A stretch of DNA of 64,000 nt from Rathayibacter tanaceti. GTDB taxonomy: Bacteria > Actinomycetota > Actinomycetes > Actinomycetales > Microbacteriaceae. Positions 44,308 to 54,438 of the stretch are shown one piece after another (the stretch's first letter is position 1; each line of letters starts with the position of its first letter). The notes under the pieces are model-generated. The model did not search any database, had not been told where the DNA came from, and saw only the letters and a program-made list of their open reading frames with translations. Location of the stretch: positions 1-64,000 of the forward strand of contig NZ_LIIN01000002.1 of assembly GCF_001634385.1 (NCBI RefSeq), given 5' to 3'. A program made the position numbers and the translations under genes.

Positions 44308-45466
44308 CTTTCTCGGGGGTTCGGGCAGACGAGCGCCAGGATCCGCTCGCGACGTACTTGACCATCACGTTGAGGGTCGCGACGAACGGCACCGCGAAGA
44401 AGGCCCCCGCGATGCCCGCGAGGATCGATCCGCCGGCGACCGCCAGGACGACCGCGAGCGGGTGCACCTTGACCGCCGAGCCCATGATCAGCGGTTGCAG
44501 GATGTGGCCTTCGAGCTGCTGCACCCCGAGCACGACGATCAGCAGGATCAGGGCGATCAGCGGCCCGTTGTAGACGAGCGCGATGAAGACGGCGAGAGCT
44601 CCGGTGACGACCGCTCCGATCACGGGGACGAACGATCCGAGGAAGACCAGCACCCCGATCGGGATCGCGAGCGGCACTCCGAGGAAGAAGGAGCCCAGGC
44701 CGATGCCCACTGCGTCGACGAACGCGACGAGGATCTGCACCTTCACGAAGTTGGTGAGGGTGACCCAGCCCGCGCGCCCGGCGCCGTCGACCGATGCGCG
44801 TGCGCGACGCGGGAACAAACGAACCACCCAGCGCCAGATGTTCGGGCCGTCGATCAGGATGAACAGGGTCGAGAAGAGCGTGAGCAGCACGCCGGTGAGC
44901 ACGTGCCCGACGGTGGATCCGACGCTCAGCGCCCCGCTGACGAGCACCCCCGAGTCCTGCTGGAGCGCCGTCAGCGCCTGCTGCGCGTACTGGTTGATGT
45001 CGTTCTCGGTGAGGTGCAGCGGCGACTCCAGGAGCCACGCCTTGAGGTCGGCGTAGGACTGGACCGTCTGGCGGCTGAGGTCGTCGAACCCGGCGTACAC
45101 CTGGGTGACGACGAGGAAGAGCAGCCCGCCGATGACGAGGACGATCCCGAGTTCCGAGACGACCACAGCCAGCCATTTGGGCCAGCGGTGACGCTGGAGG
45201 AAGCTCGAGAAGGGGACGAGCAGCGCCGCGATGACGATCGCCAGCAGCAGGGGGATGACGATGAGTCTCAGCTCGATGACGAGCAGGGCGACCACGGCGA
45301 GCGCCGCGACCACCACGAGCACCCGCCACGCCCAGGCGCCCGCGATCCGCATCCCGTCGCTCACGAAGGCGGAGTCGGGGACCGGCGTGGGCCGGGGGTC
45401 GATGGCCTGCGCTGCGCGCTCGACAGCGCGCGTGCCGGAGGTGCGGCGGGACCTGCCGAGTCTCAT
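44285..45466 (-). CDS. AI-2E family transporter
   Basis: The 393-residue membrane protein has the AI-2E layout: two or three N-terminal helices ([20 protein letters not shown]), a large amphipathic extracytoplasmic region, then helices with [20 protein letters not shown] and [20 protein letters not shown], the family signature. Members export small molecules or ions; the autoinducer-2 role applies only to some. It is cotranscribed with ilvA through a 23-base overlap. Confidence 0.9.
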   Translation of the reverse strand: MRLGRSRRTSGTRAVERAAQAIDPRPTPVPDSAFVSDGMRIAGAWAWRVLVVVAALAVVALLVIELRLIVIPLLLAIVIAALLVPFSSFLQRHRWPKWLAVVVSELGIVLVIGGLLFLVVTQVYAGFDDLSRQTVQSYADLKAWLLESPLHLTENDINQYAQQALTALQQDSGVLVSGALSVGSTVGHVLTGVLLTLFSTLFILIDGPNIWRWVVRLFPRRARASVDGAGRAGWVTLTNFVKVQILVAFVDAVGIGLGSFFLGVPLAIPIGVLVFLGSFVPVIGAVVTGALAVFIALVYNGPLIALILLIVVLGVQQLEGHILQPLIMGSAVKVHPLAVVLAVAGGSILAGIAGAFFAVPFVATLNVMVKYVASGSWRSSARTPEKGAAEYAD

Positions 45467-45576
45467 CTGCCCAGACTAGGCCCCGGTGCATTCCGCAGCA
45501 GGCATCAGCGACGCGGCGCGGAGGTGACGCCCGAGAAAGCGGCGATGTCGGACCTGTTCGCTACCGTGGTCGCACT

Positions 45577-46796
45577 ATGACCGAGCAGCTCTCGCCAGCA
45601 CTCGCGCGCCGGATCGCCCTGGCGGCGCAGGGCCTCGGCGCGCCCCGGCCCGCTCGGGTGACGGCGCGCCACGTGCGCGCCGTCGTCGATCGCATCCGTC
45701 CCCTGCAGCTCGACTCCGTCTCCGTCTTCGAACGCAGCCACTACCTCCCGGTGCTGGCGCGTCTCGGGCCCTACGAGCGCTCGCTGCTCGACGCGGCTGC
45801 CTTCACGGCGGACGGACCGTACCTCGAGTACTGGGCGCACGAGGCGGCGCTCGTCCGGCGCGAGGACGTCCCCCTCTACCGGTGGCGGATGCAGCACTAC
45901 CGCCGCATCCGGCTCCCCGAGCACGAGGCTGGGCCGCCGAGAACCGTTCGACGCTCGACTGGCTGCGCGCCGCGCTCGCCGACGGCCCCCTGCGCGCCTC
46001 CGAGATCGAGCACGAGGCCAACGTCCGCACCGGTCCCTGGTGGGGCTGGTCGGACGTCAAGCGCGGGCTCGAGATGCTCTTCCGCTGGGGTGAGGTCGTG
46101 ACTGCCGGGCGCACGCGATTCGAGCGCTCGTACGGGCTGGCCGAGCAGCTGCTGCCGCGCGACGTGCTCGAGAGCGAGGTGCCGGTGGCGGATGCGGTGC
46201 GCGAGCTGGTGCGCAGGGCGGCCCGCGCGCACGGGATCGGCACGCTGGACGATCTGGCCGACTACCACCGGCTCCTCCAGGCGCCGACCCGGCTCGCCGT
46301 GGACGAGCTCGTCGATGCGGGTGAGCTCGAGCCGGTCGAGGTGCGCGGGTGGGAACGCGGCGGACGGCCCCTCCCCCTGTGGCGACACGTCGAGGCACGG
46401 CGCCCCCGCGCCCTCCGCATCGATGCGCTGCTCTCCCCCTTCGATCCGGTCGTCTGGCACCGGCCGCGCGCCGAGCGGCTCTTCGGATTCCACTACCGGA
46501 TCGAGATCTACACGCCCGCGGCGCAGCGGGTGCACGGCTACTACGTCCTCCCGGTCCTCCTCGACGACGTCATCGCCGCGCGGGTCGACCTCAAGAGCGA
46601 TCGCCGCCGCCGGGTCCTCCTCGTGCAGGCGGCTTGGCGTGAGCCGGGTGCACCCGCCGACACCGCGGAGCGCGTGGCGGCGCTGCTCGTCGAGGCAGCG
46701 GCCTGGCAGGGTCTGGACGCCGTCGAGGTGGTTGGCAGGGGCACTCTCGCGCCCGCCCTGCTCGCCGCTCTCACCGAGCGTCGCGTGAACGCATGA
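45577..46796 (+). CDS. Winged-helix DNA-binding protein, YcaQ/HTH_42 family (one apparent base deletion)
   Basis: The first piece ([40 protein letters not shown]) ends in RIRLPEHEA near 45929. The same protein continues in the next frame with [20 protein letters not shown] and later [40 protein letters not shown]. One C in GAGGC(C)TGGGCC rejoins them to ~406 residues. The family (COG3214) includes DNA-glycosylase-like proteins such as E. coli YcaQ that unhook DNA crosslinks; QLDS and the PFDPVVW region are typical. Coupled to the TetR gene by ATGA. Confidence 0.85.
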
Positions 46797-47424
46797 GCGA
46801 GGCCGCGCCCGGCGGGGGGATCCTCGCGCTTGCCCTCTCCGAGAAGTGCGTGGCCCTGCTGCTCGAGCGAGGGACCGTCTCGGGCGTCGGCACCGGCGAG
46901 CTCGCTCACGCCGCCGGGATCTCGCTGCGGACCTTCCACCGCTATCTCGGCAGCAAGGAGGACTGCGTGCGCCCTGTGCTCGCCGCCGCCGTCAGCGCGA
47001 TGGGGCGCGCACTCGTCGAGCGTCCCCTCGCCGAACCGCTCAACGCCGCGCTGGCGGAGGCCTTCGCCGCCTCCGCATCGGGCCGTCACCTCGATCGCAC
47101 CCTCCGATTGATCCCGCTGCTCACCGAGACGCCGGCGATGCGCGCCGTCTGGGCACAGTCGCTGCACGACGCGAGGAGGCGCTCACGCCGTTCCTCGCCG
47201 AGCGTATGGACCTGGGCCGCGCCTCCCTCCCGCGAGCGGCGGTGCTGGCCACGGTGGTGCTCGCGCTCGTGCGCCGAGCGCTCGTCGACGCGGCCTCCAC
47301 GGGCGTCGATCCGGCGCCGGTGTTCGCTGAGTACCTGGCGACGCTCGACGGCGGACCACTCGCCGCCCCCTCGGCTGACTCCGCGCGTCACGCTCGCCTC
47401 ACTCTGCTCGAGCGAGTAGAGTGA
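46793..47424 (+). CDS. TetR-family regulator (one apparent base deletion)
   Basis: N-terminal TetR HTH: VSGVGTGELAHAAGISLRTF followed by HRYLGSKEDCV. The frame is lost near 47172. The C-terminal ligand domain continues in another frame with ERMDLGRASLPRAAVLATVV, LALVRRALVDAAS and ends at 47424. One C in GACGC(C)GAGGAG restores a ~210-residue protein. The start overlaps the winged-helix stop (ATGA), so the two are one operon, and the regulator may control it. A strong hairpin follows immediately. Confidence 0.82.
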
Positions 47425-47426
47425 GA

Positions 47427-47450
47427 ACTCCTCGCGTTATCGCGAGGAGT
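47427..47450 (+). terminator. Hairpin terminator after TetR gene
   Basis: ACTCCTCGCG and CGCGAGGAGT form a perfect 10-bp stem around a TTAT loop, beginning two bases after the TetR stop codon. There is no U-tract, as is common in actinobacteria. It separates this operon from the DUF1023 gene. Confidence 0.75.
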
Positions 47451-47476
47451 CGCGGTGGGGCGGGAAGGACTCGGGG

Positions 47477-49267
47477 ATGATCGTGTTCGACGACGACGTG
47501 GCCGCACGGCTCGCGGCAGGAGCCCGCGACTTGGGCGACCTGCTGAGGGATCAGTCGAGCACCCGGGCGGAGGCTGCCGAGGAGGCGCTGCACGGCTTCG
47601 CCTGCATGCACCGCTCCCTGTTCGAGGAGGCGGTAGAGACGGAGGCGGTCGACCGCACGATGCTGGCCCATCGACTCGGGGCTCTCGCGCAGCAGGTCGA
47701 CAGGACGCGCGCCGCAGCCGAGCGCGAACGGCAGCGGCAGGCGGGGCTCGCTGCCCAGGAGGAGCATCCGGCCGAGCCGCCGAGCCCGCTCTCGGCGTCG
47801 TTCTCGGCGCGGAGTCGTCGCCGCACGAGCGCTCCGGCGGCCGTGCGCGGCTCCGCGGACCCCACTCGGCTGCGGAGCTTCGTGGAACGGGCCCGGACGA
47901 GCGACGGGCGGGTGCGCGCCCTGCTCGATGAGGTGGCGGCGATCTGGCGGCGCTTCGGCGTCGACTGCTCCTGGGCTCCGACCGGCCGGGTCACCGTCTT
48001 CGACGGCGTCCGCGAGTTGCTCGACGAGAACGGGGCGGACGCCGACTGGATGGAGCGCGTCGCCACGGCTTTCGACGCCGCGGGCGGCGAGGCCCTCTCC
48101 TCGATGGCGGTGGAACTGGCGTCCGCTCCCGTGCTGAAGCTCTCTGATCCCGTCCTGCTCACGGCTCTCGCCACGCTCGACCCGCAGGAGGTGGGAACAG
48201 TCTGGGCGGCGCGTCCGGAGTTGCAGGAGCAGCTCCTCGCCCTCGATTCCGCGGGCGTGAACCGCTGGTGGCACGGCCTCGACGCCGAGCCCGGCGCTCT
48301 CTCCCGGCGGCAGTCGGTGCTCCTCGACGCGTGTCCCTCGTTCTTCGGGACCCTGGAGGGGATCCCCTACGGCGCGCGAGACCGTGCGAACCGGGTTTCG
48401 CTGTCGGGCTGGATCGACGCCCTCACGGCTGAGCGCGATGCAGCTCTCTTCCGCGAGGAGGAGCTCGAGGACCGACCTGAGGCCACCACGCTCGAGATCG
48501 CGGCCGCCGCGTTCGCGATCACGGCGGCGAACGAGCGTCTGCGACCGCTACTGAGCATCCAGGGGAGCCTGACGCCGGTACCCGGATCGTCCGCTCGGCT
48601 CCTCTGCTCGCTCACCGCCGACTCGCCGCCCTCGGCGTCGGTGAGCATCGGCGACCTGGACACCGCGACGACCGTGGTCTACACGGTCGCGGGAGCAGGC
48701 ACCACGACGGACGACATGGAGTCGTGGACGACGGCGGCCCGCCGCGTCGCCGATCTGCTGCCGGCCGAGAGCGCGGTCGTCGCCTGGATCGGGGACGACA
48801 CTCCTCCGCCTCCCGACGGGTCCGACCTCGACAGGTCGGTGCTCTCGGGGCACCGTGCCGAGCGCGGCGGCCGCGCTCTGGCACGAGCCCTCCGCGGGCT
48901 CGCGGCGGTCCGGCACGAGAACCCGGTCGTTCCCGCGCTCCTCGCGCACTCCTCCGGCAGCACGACCACGGCCCTCGCGCTCCTCGAGGAGAACATCCCG
49001 GTCGACGCGGTCGTGACTCCCGGATCGGCCGAACTCCCGCGCGGGGAGGACGGGGCGTCCCACCCCCACGCGGCGACGGTCTCCTCCCCGCAGACCGGCG
49101 ACGTCGCGATCCGGGAGGAGGGCGGAGGCGACGCCGGCACGCGCCTGCACCGACGGCCGTTCTCCGAGCATCCGATCGACCCGGGAGCGGAGCCCCTCGG
49201 CGGTCGTCGCTCCGGCGCCCAGACCGGTGTCGATGCAGGCCGGGCCCTGACCGATCTGACGAGCTGA
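47477..49267 (+). CDS. DUF1023-type alpha/beta hydrolase with helical N-terminal region
   Basis: The protein has 596 residues. Residues 1-110 are helical and charged (WXG-like or coiled region). The middle holds VNRWWHGLDAEPGALSRRQS and FFGTLEGIPYGARDRANRVS, which precede the hydrolase domain in DUF1023 (PF06259) proteins. The nucleophile elbow is AHSSGSTTTALALL, with Ser in place of the usual Tyr after the catalytic Ser. After about residue 520 similarity fades; in the +1 frame DDDGSRAGHEDLLDSGSAP (49265-49322) resembles the expected end, so a late frameshift is possible. Such proteins often lie with secretion or toxin loci. No signal peptide is seen. Confidence 0.65.
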   Translation: MIVFDDDVAARLAAGARDLGDLLRDQSSTRAEAAEEALHGFACMHRSLFEEAVETEAVDRTMLAHRLGALAQQVDRTRAAAERERQRQAGLAAQEEHPAEPPSPLSASFSARSRRRTSAPAAVRGSADPTRLRSFVERARTSDGRVRALLDEVAAIWRRFGVDCSWAPTGRVTVFDGVRELLDENGADADWMERVATAFDAAGGEALSSMAVELASAPVLKLSDPVLLTALATLDPQEVGTVWAARPELQEQLLALDSAGVNRWWHGLDAEPGALSRRQSVLLDACPSFFGTLEGIPYGARDRANRVSLSGWIDALTAERDAALFREEELEDRPEATTLEIAAAAFAITAANERLRPLLSIQGSLTPVPGSSARLLCSLTADSPPSASVSIGDLDTATTVVYTVAGAGTTTDDMESWTTAARRVADLLPAESAVVAWIGDDTPPPPDGSDLDRSVLSGHRAERGGRALARALRGLAAVRHENPVVPALLAHSSGSTTTALALLEENIPVDAVVTPGSAELPRGEDGASHPHAATVSSPQTGDVAIREEGGGDAGTRLHRRPFSEHPIDPGAEPLGGRRSGAQTGVDAGRALTDLTS

Positions 49268-49386
49268 CCGACGACGACGGCTCCCGTGCGGGCCACGAGG
49301 ACCTCCTCGACAGCGGCTCCGCCCCGCGGAGAACGACGACCCGGTGCGGTGATTCCCGCCGCGCACCGGACGTCTGACAACGGGAC

Positions 49387-50274
49387 CTAGAAGCGCGAGC
49401 CCATCTCGGCGAGACGCGCGACCCGGTCGGCGATCGGCGGGTGGGTCGCGAACATGCGGGCGACGACCCCGGGCTTCGAGGGATCCGCGATCCAGAGGTG
49501 CGCCATCGAGCTGTTCTGCCGGCGCATCGGGCGGCCGGCCGACTCGAGCTTGAGCAGGGCGCGGGCGAGCGCATCCGGATGGCGAGTGGTGAGCGCGCTC
49601 GTCGCATCCGCGAGGTACTCGCGCTGTCGCGAGATGGACAGCTGGACGACGCTCGCGGCGATCGGGGCGATCGCCATCGCCACCAGGCCGACCACCAGGA
49701 GGGCGGGGTTGCCGCCACCACTGTTGCTGCTGCCCCGGCCACCGCCGACGAACGCCAGCCTGAGGAACGCGTCCGAGAGAAAGCCGACGGCGACAACGAG
49801 CCCGAAGACGATCATCGAGACGCGGATGTCGTAGTTGCGGACGTGACCGAGTTCGTGAGCCATCACGCCCTCGAGCTCGGCGTCGTCCATGATCTCGAGC
49901 AGACCCGTCGTCGCGGCGACGACGGCGTGCTCGGGGTCGCGCCCGGTCGCGAAGGCGTTCGGAGCCGGATCATCGATGATGTACACCGTCGGCATCGGCG
50001 TACCCGTGGCGATCGAGAGGTTCTCGACGATGCGGTGCAGCCGCGGCTCGTCCGCTCGCCCGATCGGGACGCCTCCGCTCAGCGCGACCGCCTGGCTCGC
50101 GGCGAAGAAATACTGGAAGAGGGCGTAGGCCGCCGCAGCGACCAGCACCACGACGACGACGGTCGTGCTGCGGTAGACCGCAGCGGCCAGGGCGCCGAGC
50201 CCGCCGATGATCACCAGGAACAGCACCAGGATCACCACCGTGTTGCGCTTGTTCCGCGCGATCGCGCTGTACAT
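49387..50274 (-). CDS. M48 (HtpX-like) membrane zinc metallopeptidase
   Basis: The 295-residue protein has two N-terminal transmembrane helices (TVVILVLFLVIIGGLGALAA). The zinc site HELGH lies in LEGVMAHELGHVRNYDIRVS, with a distal glutamate in SRQREYLADATSA, and further hydrophobic segments between them. It degrades misfolded membrane proteins in stress. It lies nine bases downstream of lemA on the same strand; the LemA-M48 pair is widespread and often linked to envelope stress. Confidence 0.93.
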   Translation of the reverse strand: MYSAIARNKRNTVVILVLFLVIIGGLGALAAAVYRSTTVVVVVLVAAAAYALFQYFFAASQAVALSGGVPIGRADEPRLHRIVENLSIATGTPMPTVYIIDDPAPNAFATGRDPEHAVVAATTGLLEIMDDAELEGVMAHELGHVRNYDIRVSMIVFGLVVAVGFLSDAFLRLAFVGGGRGSSNSGGGNPALLVVGLVAMAIAPIAASVVQLSISRQREYLADATSALTTRHPDALARALLKLESAGRPMRRQNSSMAHLWIADPSKPGVVARMFATHPPIADRVARLAEMGSRF

Positions 50275-50283
50275 CCGACCGCC

Positions 50284-50850
50284 TCAGAACTGGACGCGGG
50301 GCGGCTCCGAGATCGCGGCGAGATCGCCCACCTCGAAGAATTCGCGCTCCGAGAACCCGAGCCGACGCGAGAACAGGGTGTTCGGGAACACCGTGACCTT
50401 CGTGTTCATCTCTCGCACGCCGCCGTTGTAGAACCGGCGGGCGGACTGGATCTTGTCCTCCGTGTCGACCAGTTCGCCCTGGAGCTGGAGGAAGTTCTGA
50501 CTCGCCTGGAGCTGCGGGTAGCCCTCGGCGACCGCGAAGATCGACGTGAGCGCCTTCTGCATGTGGTCCTCGGCCGCCGACGCCTCCGCCGGCCCCCTGG
50601 CCTGCAGCGTCTCGGCCCGGGCCCGGGTCACGGACTCGAAGACCTGACGCTCGTGGGCGGCGTAACCCTTCACCGAGTCGATGACGTTCGGGATCAGATC
50701 GGCACGGCGTTTGAGCTGCACGGTGATGTCGCTCCACGCCTCGTCGACGCGGACATTGAGGGTCACGAGCGAGTTGTACGTCGCCCAGAGGTAGATGCCG
50801 AGGATGACGACGAGCACCACGACGACGATGAGCGGGACGAGCCATTCCAT
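50284..50850 (-). CDS. LemA family protein
   Basis: The 188-residue protein has one N-terminal transmembrane helix (LIVVVVLVVILGIYLWATYN), then the LemA helical domain with AWSDITVQLKRRADLIPNVI and FYNGGVREMNTKVTVFPNTL. The NGGVRExN-like segment is the family hallmark. Its role is not settled; it is often cotranscribed with an M48 protease or with TPM-domain proteins. ATG at 50850 gives the standard short cytoplasmic start. Confidence 0.92.
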   Translation of the reverse strand: MEWLVPLIVVVVLVVILGIYLWATYNSLVTLNVRVDEAWSDITVQLKRRADLIPNVIDSVKGYAAHERQVFESVTRARAETLQARGPAEASAAEDHMQKALTSIFAVAEGYPQLQASQNFLQLQGELVDTEDKIQSARRFYNGGVREMNTKVTVFPNTLFSRRLGFSEREFFEVGDLAAISEPPRVQF

Positions 50851-50963
50851 GCGGTCCAGTGTAGAGAGAGGTCTCTGTCCGTCGGATGTCGATGAGGCGC
50901 ATTCGCAGCAGCACGACCCGCGCCTCGCCCGGAGAGCGGGCAGCAGCGAGGAAGAGCGCGCCG

Positions 50964-51542
50964 CTACTTGAGCGTCTTCTGCAGCAGGACGGTGCTGAGC
51001 CAGCGCTCGAACTTGAAGCCGACCCGCCCCATCCGGCCCACCTCGACGAAGCCGAACCGCGCGTGCATGGTGAGCGACGCCTCCGCGCCCTTGTCGGCGA
51101 CGACCGCCATGATCTGACGGATGCCCACGGCCTTCGCGCGCTCGAGGAGTTCGGCCATCAGCGCCTTGCCGAGCCCCTTCCCCGTGGAGGCCGCCCGGAG
51201 GTAGATCGAGTTCTCGACCGTGAAGCGGTAGGCGCGCTTGGACGACCAGGGCGAGACCATCGCGTAGCCGAGGATCTGGCCGGAGGGCGAGACCGCGACG
51301 ATGAACGGCAGACCGAGCTTCTGGTTGCGCGCGAACTTCGAGCGCCACTCCTTGAGCGTCGAGTCGTCCTCGTCGAAGGTGACGACCGTGTTGCGGACGT
51401 AGTGGTTGTAGATCTCGCGGACATCGGGGAGATCCTCCTCGCGGACCTCACGGATCTCGAACGAGAAGTCCGGCTCGGGCGGTGGCGCCTTGCGCAGGTG
51501 GGGCGGCAGTACCCGCCGCCGCTCGTACTCTTCCTCAAGCAT
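50964..51542 (-). CDS. GNAT acetyltransferase, phosphinothricin-acetyltransferase-like
   Basis: The 192-residue protein has a 30-residue N-terminal extension (MLEEEYERRRVLPPHLRK) before IREVREEDLPDVREIYNHYV. The pattern IYNHYVRNTVVTFDEDDSTL, LGYAMVSPWSSKRAYRFTVE and STGKGLGKALMAELLERAKA is that of Pat/YncA-type enzymes, with the acetyl-CoA loop TGKGLGKA. Relatives acetylate phosphinothricin or methionine analogues; the natural substrate is uncertain. Isolated between lemA and ung. Confidence 0.87.
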   Translation of the reverse strand: MLEEEYERRRVLPPHLRKAPPPEPDFSFEIREVREEDLPDVREIYNHYVRNTVVTFDEDDSTLKEWRSKFARNQKLGLPFIVAVSPSGQILGYAMVSPWSSKRAYRFTVENSIYLRAASTGKGLGKALMAELLERAKAVGIRQIMAVVADKGAEASLTMHARFGFVEVGRMGRVGFKFERWLSTVLLQKTLK

Positions 51543-51611
51543 CCGGCTCCCCTTCGTCTCTCCCGCTGAGCGATCCGGGCCAGCGTAGCCGCCCGAGCGC
51601 CGTCGCCCCGT

Positions 51612-52298
51612 TCACGGGAGCGCGCTCCAGTCGACCGGCTCCGCCCCGCGCTCGACGAGCAGCCGGTTCGCCCGGCTGAACGGCCGCGAGCCGAAGAATC
51701 CGCGCGAGGCCGAGAGGGGGCTCGGGTGCGCACTCTCGATGACGCCGGCATCGCCCAGCATCGGCCGGAGGGATGCCGCGTCGCGGCCCCAGAGGATCGC
51801 GACCAGCGGGCGGTCGCGCTCGGCGAGCGTGCGGATGGCGTGCTCGGTGACGACCTCCCAGCCGGCGCCGCGGTGCGAGGCGGGGGCTCCGGGAGCGACC
51901 GTCAGGACCCGGTTGAGCAACATGACTCCGCTCGTCGTCCAGCCGCTCAGGTCGCCGTGCTGCGGGGCGGTCACGCCGAGGTCGTCGTGCAGCTCCCGGT
52001 AGATGTTCTGGAGGCTCCGTGGCAGCGGGCGGACATGGCGCTCGACCGCGAACGAGAGCCCGATCGGATGCCCGGGGGTGGGGTACGGGTCCTGGCCGAC
52101 GATCAGGACGCGCACGTCCTCGAGCGGAGCGGCGAACGCGCGCAGGACGTCACGTCCGGCGGGCAGGTAGGGGCGGCCCGCCGCGACCTCGGCACGCAGG
52201 AACTCCCCCATCGCCGCGATGTCCGGGCCGACGGGCGCGAGTGCGCGGGCCCAGCCCACGTCGATCAGACCGGCCGCCGCCAGCTCGCTCAGATCCAC
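51612..52298 (-). CDS. ung: Uracil-DNA glycosylase (family 1)
   Basis: The 228-residue protein has the water-activating motif [20 protein letters not shown] (Asp) and the leucine/histidine motif [20 protein letters not shown], both intact. [20 protein letters not shown] and the uracil-binding segment VAILWGRDA are also typical. It removes uracil from DNA as the first step of base-excision repair. Same strand as, and four bases after, the S51-like gene. Confidence 0.95.
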   Translation of the reverse strand: MDLSELAAAGLIDVGWARALAPVGPDIAAMGEFLRAEVAAGRPYLPAGRDVLRAFAAPLEDVRVLIVGQDPYPTPGHPIGLSFAVERHVRPLPRSLQNIYRELHDDLGVTAPQHGDLSGWTTSGVMLLNRVLTVAPGAPASHRGAGWEVVTEHAIRTLAERDRPLVAILWGRDAASLRPMLGDAGVIESAHPSPLSASRGFFGSRPFSRANRLLVERGAEPVDWSALP

Positions 52299-52302
52299 GG
52301 GG

Positions 52303-53022
52303 TCAACTCGCCGCGAGAGTGGCGACGACGACTCCGGAGTCGCCTCCGCTCACCCGCCAGACCGATCCGGCTCCGCCGACGCGGAGCGCCCCGGTGCCGA
52401 CGATGAGCACGGTCGACTCGTCCAGCGCGACTCCGCCGTCGACCAGACCGGCCTCGACCGCGGCGACGAGGCGCCCGAGAGTGCCCCACTGCGCGGCGTG
52501 GACGTCGACCGACACATCGACGAGTCCGATGCCCTCGAGCACGGTCACCTCATCGAGCTCTTCGGCGGCGGCCTCCGGAGCGACCTGGACGCCGCCGATG
52601 CGGTGCCCGCCGACGATAGCGCGGTCGGCCGCGACGGCCGCCCCCGCCGAGAAGCCCGCATAGGGCACGCCGGAGGAGACGAGGTCGCGCAGGCGCGGGA
52701 AGCAGGACTCGAGGGCGTCGCGGTAGGCCGGGGTGAGGCCGCCGCCCACGAAGATCCCGTCGACGTCGTCGAAGACCGAGGGGTCGATCCGACCGCCCTC
52801 CGGCTTCAGCACCGCGAACGGGTCGAGCGGGCCGACGGAGGCGAGCAGAGCCGCGTAACCGGAGTAAGCCTCAGGACCGAGGCCGTCGTGCACGACGACG
52901 ATCGCGATGCGCGGGCCCTCGATACGGCCCGCGTCGACAGCGTGGTCGCGTGCCTCCGCCAGGAACGCGGAGTAGAGCTGCTGCTCGTGCTCGGCGCCGC
53001 CTCCGATCAGGTGGACGCTCAC
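52303..53022 (-). CDS. Peptidase S51 / cyanophycinase-like protein
   Basis: The 239-residue class I glutaminase-fold protein has strand [11 protein letters not shown] at the start, [17 protein letters not shown], and the nucleophile elbow [20 protein letters not shown] with the GxSAG serine typical of S51 peptidases. It may cleave acidic dipeptides or polymer bonds; the substrate is unknown. GTG at 53022 overlaps the phosphoribosyltransferase stop (GTGA), so the two are cotranslated. Confidence 0.82.
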   Translation of the reverse strand: MSVHLIGGGAEHEQQLYSAFLAEARDHAVDAGRIEGPRIAIVVVHDGLGPEAYSGYAALLASVGPLDPFAVLKPEGGRIDPSVFDDVDGIFVGGGLTPAYRDALESCFPRLRDLVSSGVPYAGFSAGAAVAADRAIVGGHRIGGVQVAPEAAAEELDEVTVLEGIGLVDVSVDVHAAQWGTLGRLVAAVEAGLVDGGVALDESTVLIVGTGALRVGGAGSVWRVSGGDSGVVVATLAAS

Positions 53023-53549
53023 TCGTCGTCCTCGGCGAGGGCTCCGTCCACCGGGGGCAGAGCCGACCAGGGGAAGACGATCCAGCGCGGGGTCCGGCGC
53101 CAGAAGAAGTCGGGCTCGAGGACCGTGCGCGGCTTGGTGTACAGGGTGACCGTACGCACCTCGGCGCCCATCGCGCGCAGGAGGTCCACCGAGAGCGCGA
53201 GAGTGTGGCCGGAGTCGGACACGTCGTCGACGAGGAGGATCCGCTTGCCGCGGACCGAGGCCTCGTCGAGCAGGGGCGGCAGCACGACGGGCTCGGCCAG
53301 ACGCGCCTCGACGCCGGTGTAGAACTCGACGTTCAGCGCCCCGCAGCTCTTGATCCCGAGCGCGTACGCGACCGCTCCCGCGAGCAGGAGGCCGCCGCGC
53401 GCGATGGCGACGACCAGCTCCGGACGGTAGCCCGAGGCCACCACGTCATCGGCCAGGTGCCGCGCGGCGTCACCGAACTCGAGCCAGCCGAGCACCTCTT
53501 TCTCCGTGGCGGCGAGGAGGGCGGCGGAGTCGTCGGCGTCGGAAACCAT
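53019..53549 (-). CDS. Phosphoribosyltransferase (xanthine/hypoxanthine type)
   Basis: The 176-residue type I PRTase has the PRPP-binding loop RILLVDDVSDSGHTLALSVD and pyrophosphate loop VVAIARGGLLLAGAVAYALG. The C-terminal WIVFPWS resembles xanthine/guanine PRTases of the Gpt/HPT2 group. It likely salvages purine bases using PRPP. First gene of the short chain PRTase, S51-like, ung. Confidence 0.87.
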   Translation of the reverse strand: MVSDADDSAALLAATEKEVLGWLEFGDAARHLADDVVASGYRPELVVAIARGGLLLAGAVAYALGIKSCGALNVEFYTGVEARLAEPVVLPPLLDEASVRGKRILLVDDVSDSGHTLALSVDLLRAMGAEVRTVTLYTKPRTVLEPDFFWRRTPRWIVFPWSALPPVDGALAEDDE

Positions 53550-53591
53550 GAGGGACAGGCTAGGGCGTCGCGGCCCTCCGCGTCACATCGT

Positions 53592-54368
53592 TCAGGCGCG
53601 GGGCGCCAACGGTCCTTTCGCCACCTTGTGCGGGGCGGCCTGGGCGACCGGTTTGATCGTGACGAGGTCGAGGTTCACGTGCGGGGGCAGCTCGACGGAG
53701 GAGACGATCGCGGCCGCGATGTCCTCGGCGACCAGCGGCTCGGGCACCTCGGCGTAGACGGCGTCGGCGCGGGCTCGATCGCCGCCGAAACGCACGAGCG
53801 AGAACTCCTCGGTGTGCACCATCCCGGGGGCGATCTCGACCACGCGGATCGGCTCGCCCGCGAGCTCGAGCCGCAGGACGGCCACCAGCGCGTGGGCGGC
53901 GAACTTGGCGGCGTTGTAGCCGCCTCCGCCCTCGTAGGCGACGTGCCCTGCGATCGAGGTGACCGTCACGATGTCGGCGGAGGAGCCGGAATCGCGGACG
54001 CCTGCGCGCAGCAGCGGGAGCAGCGCGCTGGTGACGAGCTTGACCGAGAGCACGTTGATCTCGAACATCCGGCGCCAGTCCTCGGGGTCGGAGGCCTCGA
54101 CCGAGTCCAGGCCGAGCGCCCCGCCCGCGTTGTTCACGAGCGCGTGCACCGGGCCGGAGGCGGCGAGGCTGTCGCGGAGCGCATCGACCTGCCGCGCATC
54201 GGTCAGGTCGGTGACGACGTACTCGGCGCCCGTCTCGGCGGCGAGCGCCTCAAGCCGGTCGCGTCGGCGCGCGACCGCGACGACCTCCCAGCCGCGCTCG
54301 CGGAACAGGCGGACCGTCGCCGCGCCGATCCCTGAACTCGCTCCTGTCACGACGACACGTCGATCCAC
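53592..54368 (-). CDS. SDR-family oxidoreductase, classical type (YdfG-like)
   Basis: The 258-residue protein has TGASSGIGAATVRLF (NADP-binding), HALVNNAGGALG, a catalytic serine in VTVTSIAGHVAYEGGGGYNA, and YxxxK as YNAAKFAA. The C-terminal EIAPGMVHTEEFSLVRFGGD resembles serine/3-hydroxy acid dehydrogenases of the YdfG type. NADP use is likely from the basic R after the glycine motif. GTG start at 54368. Divergent from the acyltransferase gene. Confidence 0.88.
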   Translation of the reverse strand: MDRRVVVTGASSGIGAATVRLFRERGWEVVAVARRRDRLEALAAETGAEYVVTDLTDARQVDALRDSLAASGPVHALVNNAGGALGLDSVEASDPEDWRRMFEINVLSVKLVTSALLPLLRAGVRDSGSSADIVTVTSIAGHVAYEGGGGYNAAKFAAHALVAVLRLELAGEPIRVVEIAPGMVHTEEFSLVRFGGDRARADAVYAEVPEPLVAEDIAAAIVSSVELPPHVNLDLVTIKPVAQAAPHKVAKGPLAPRA

Positions 54369-54438
54369 GCCCGTCCCCTTTCCGTCAAGCCTCGGACACC
54401 ACCGACTCCGTCGTCGCAGCCAACGCTAGTCTGGCCGC

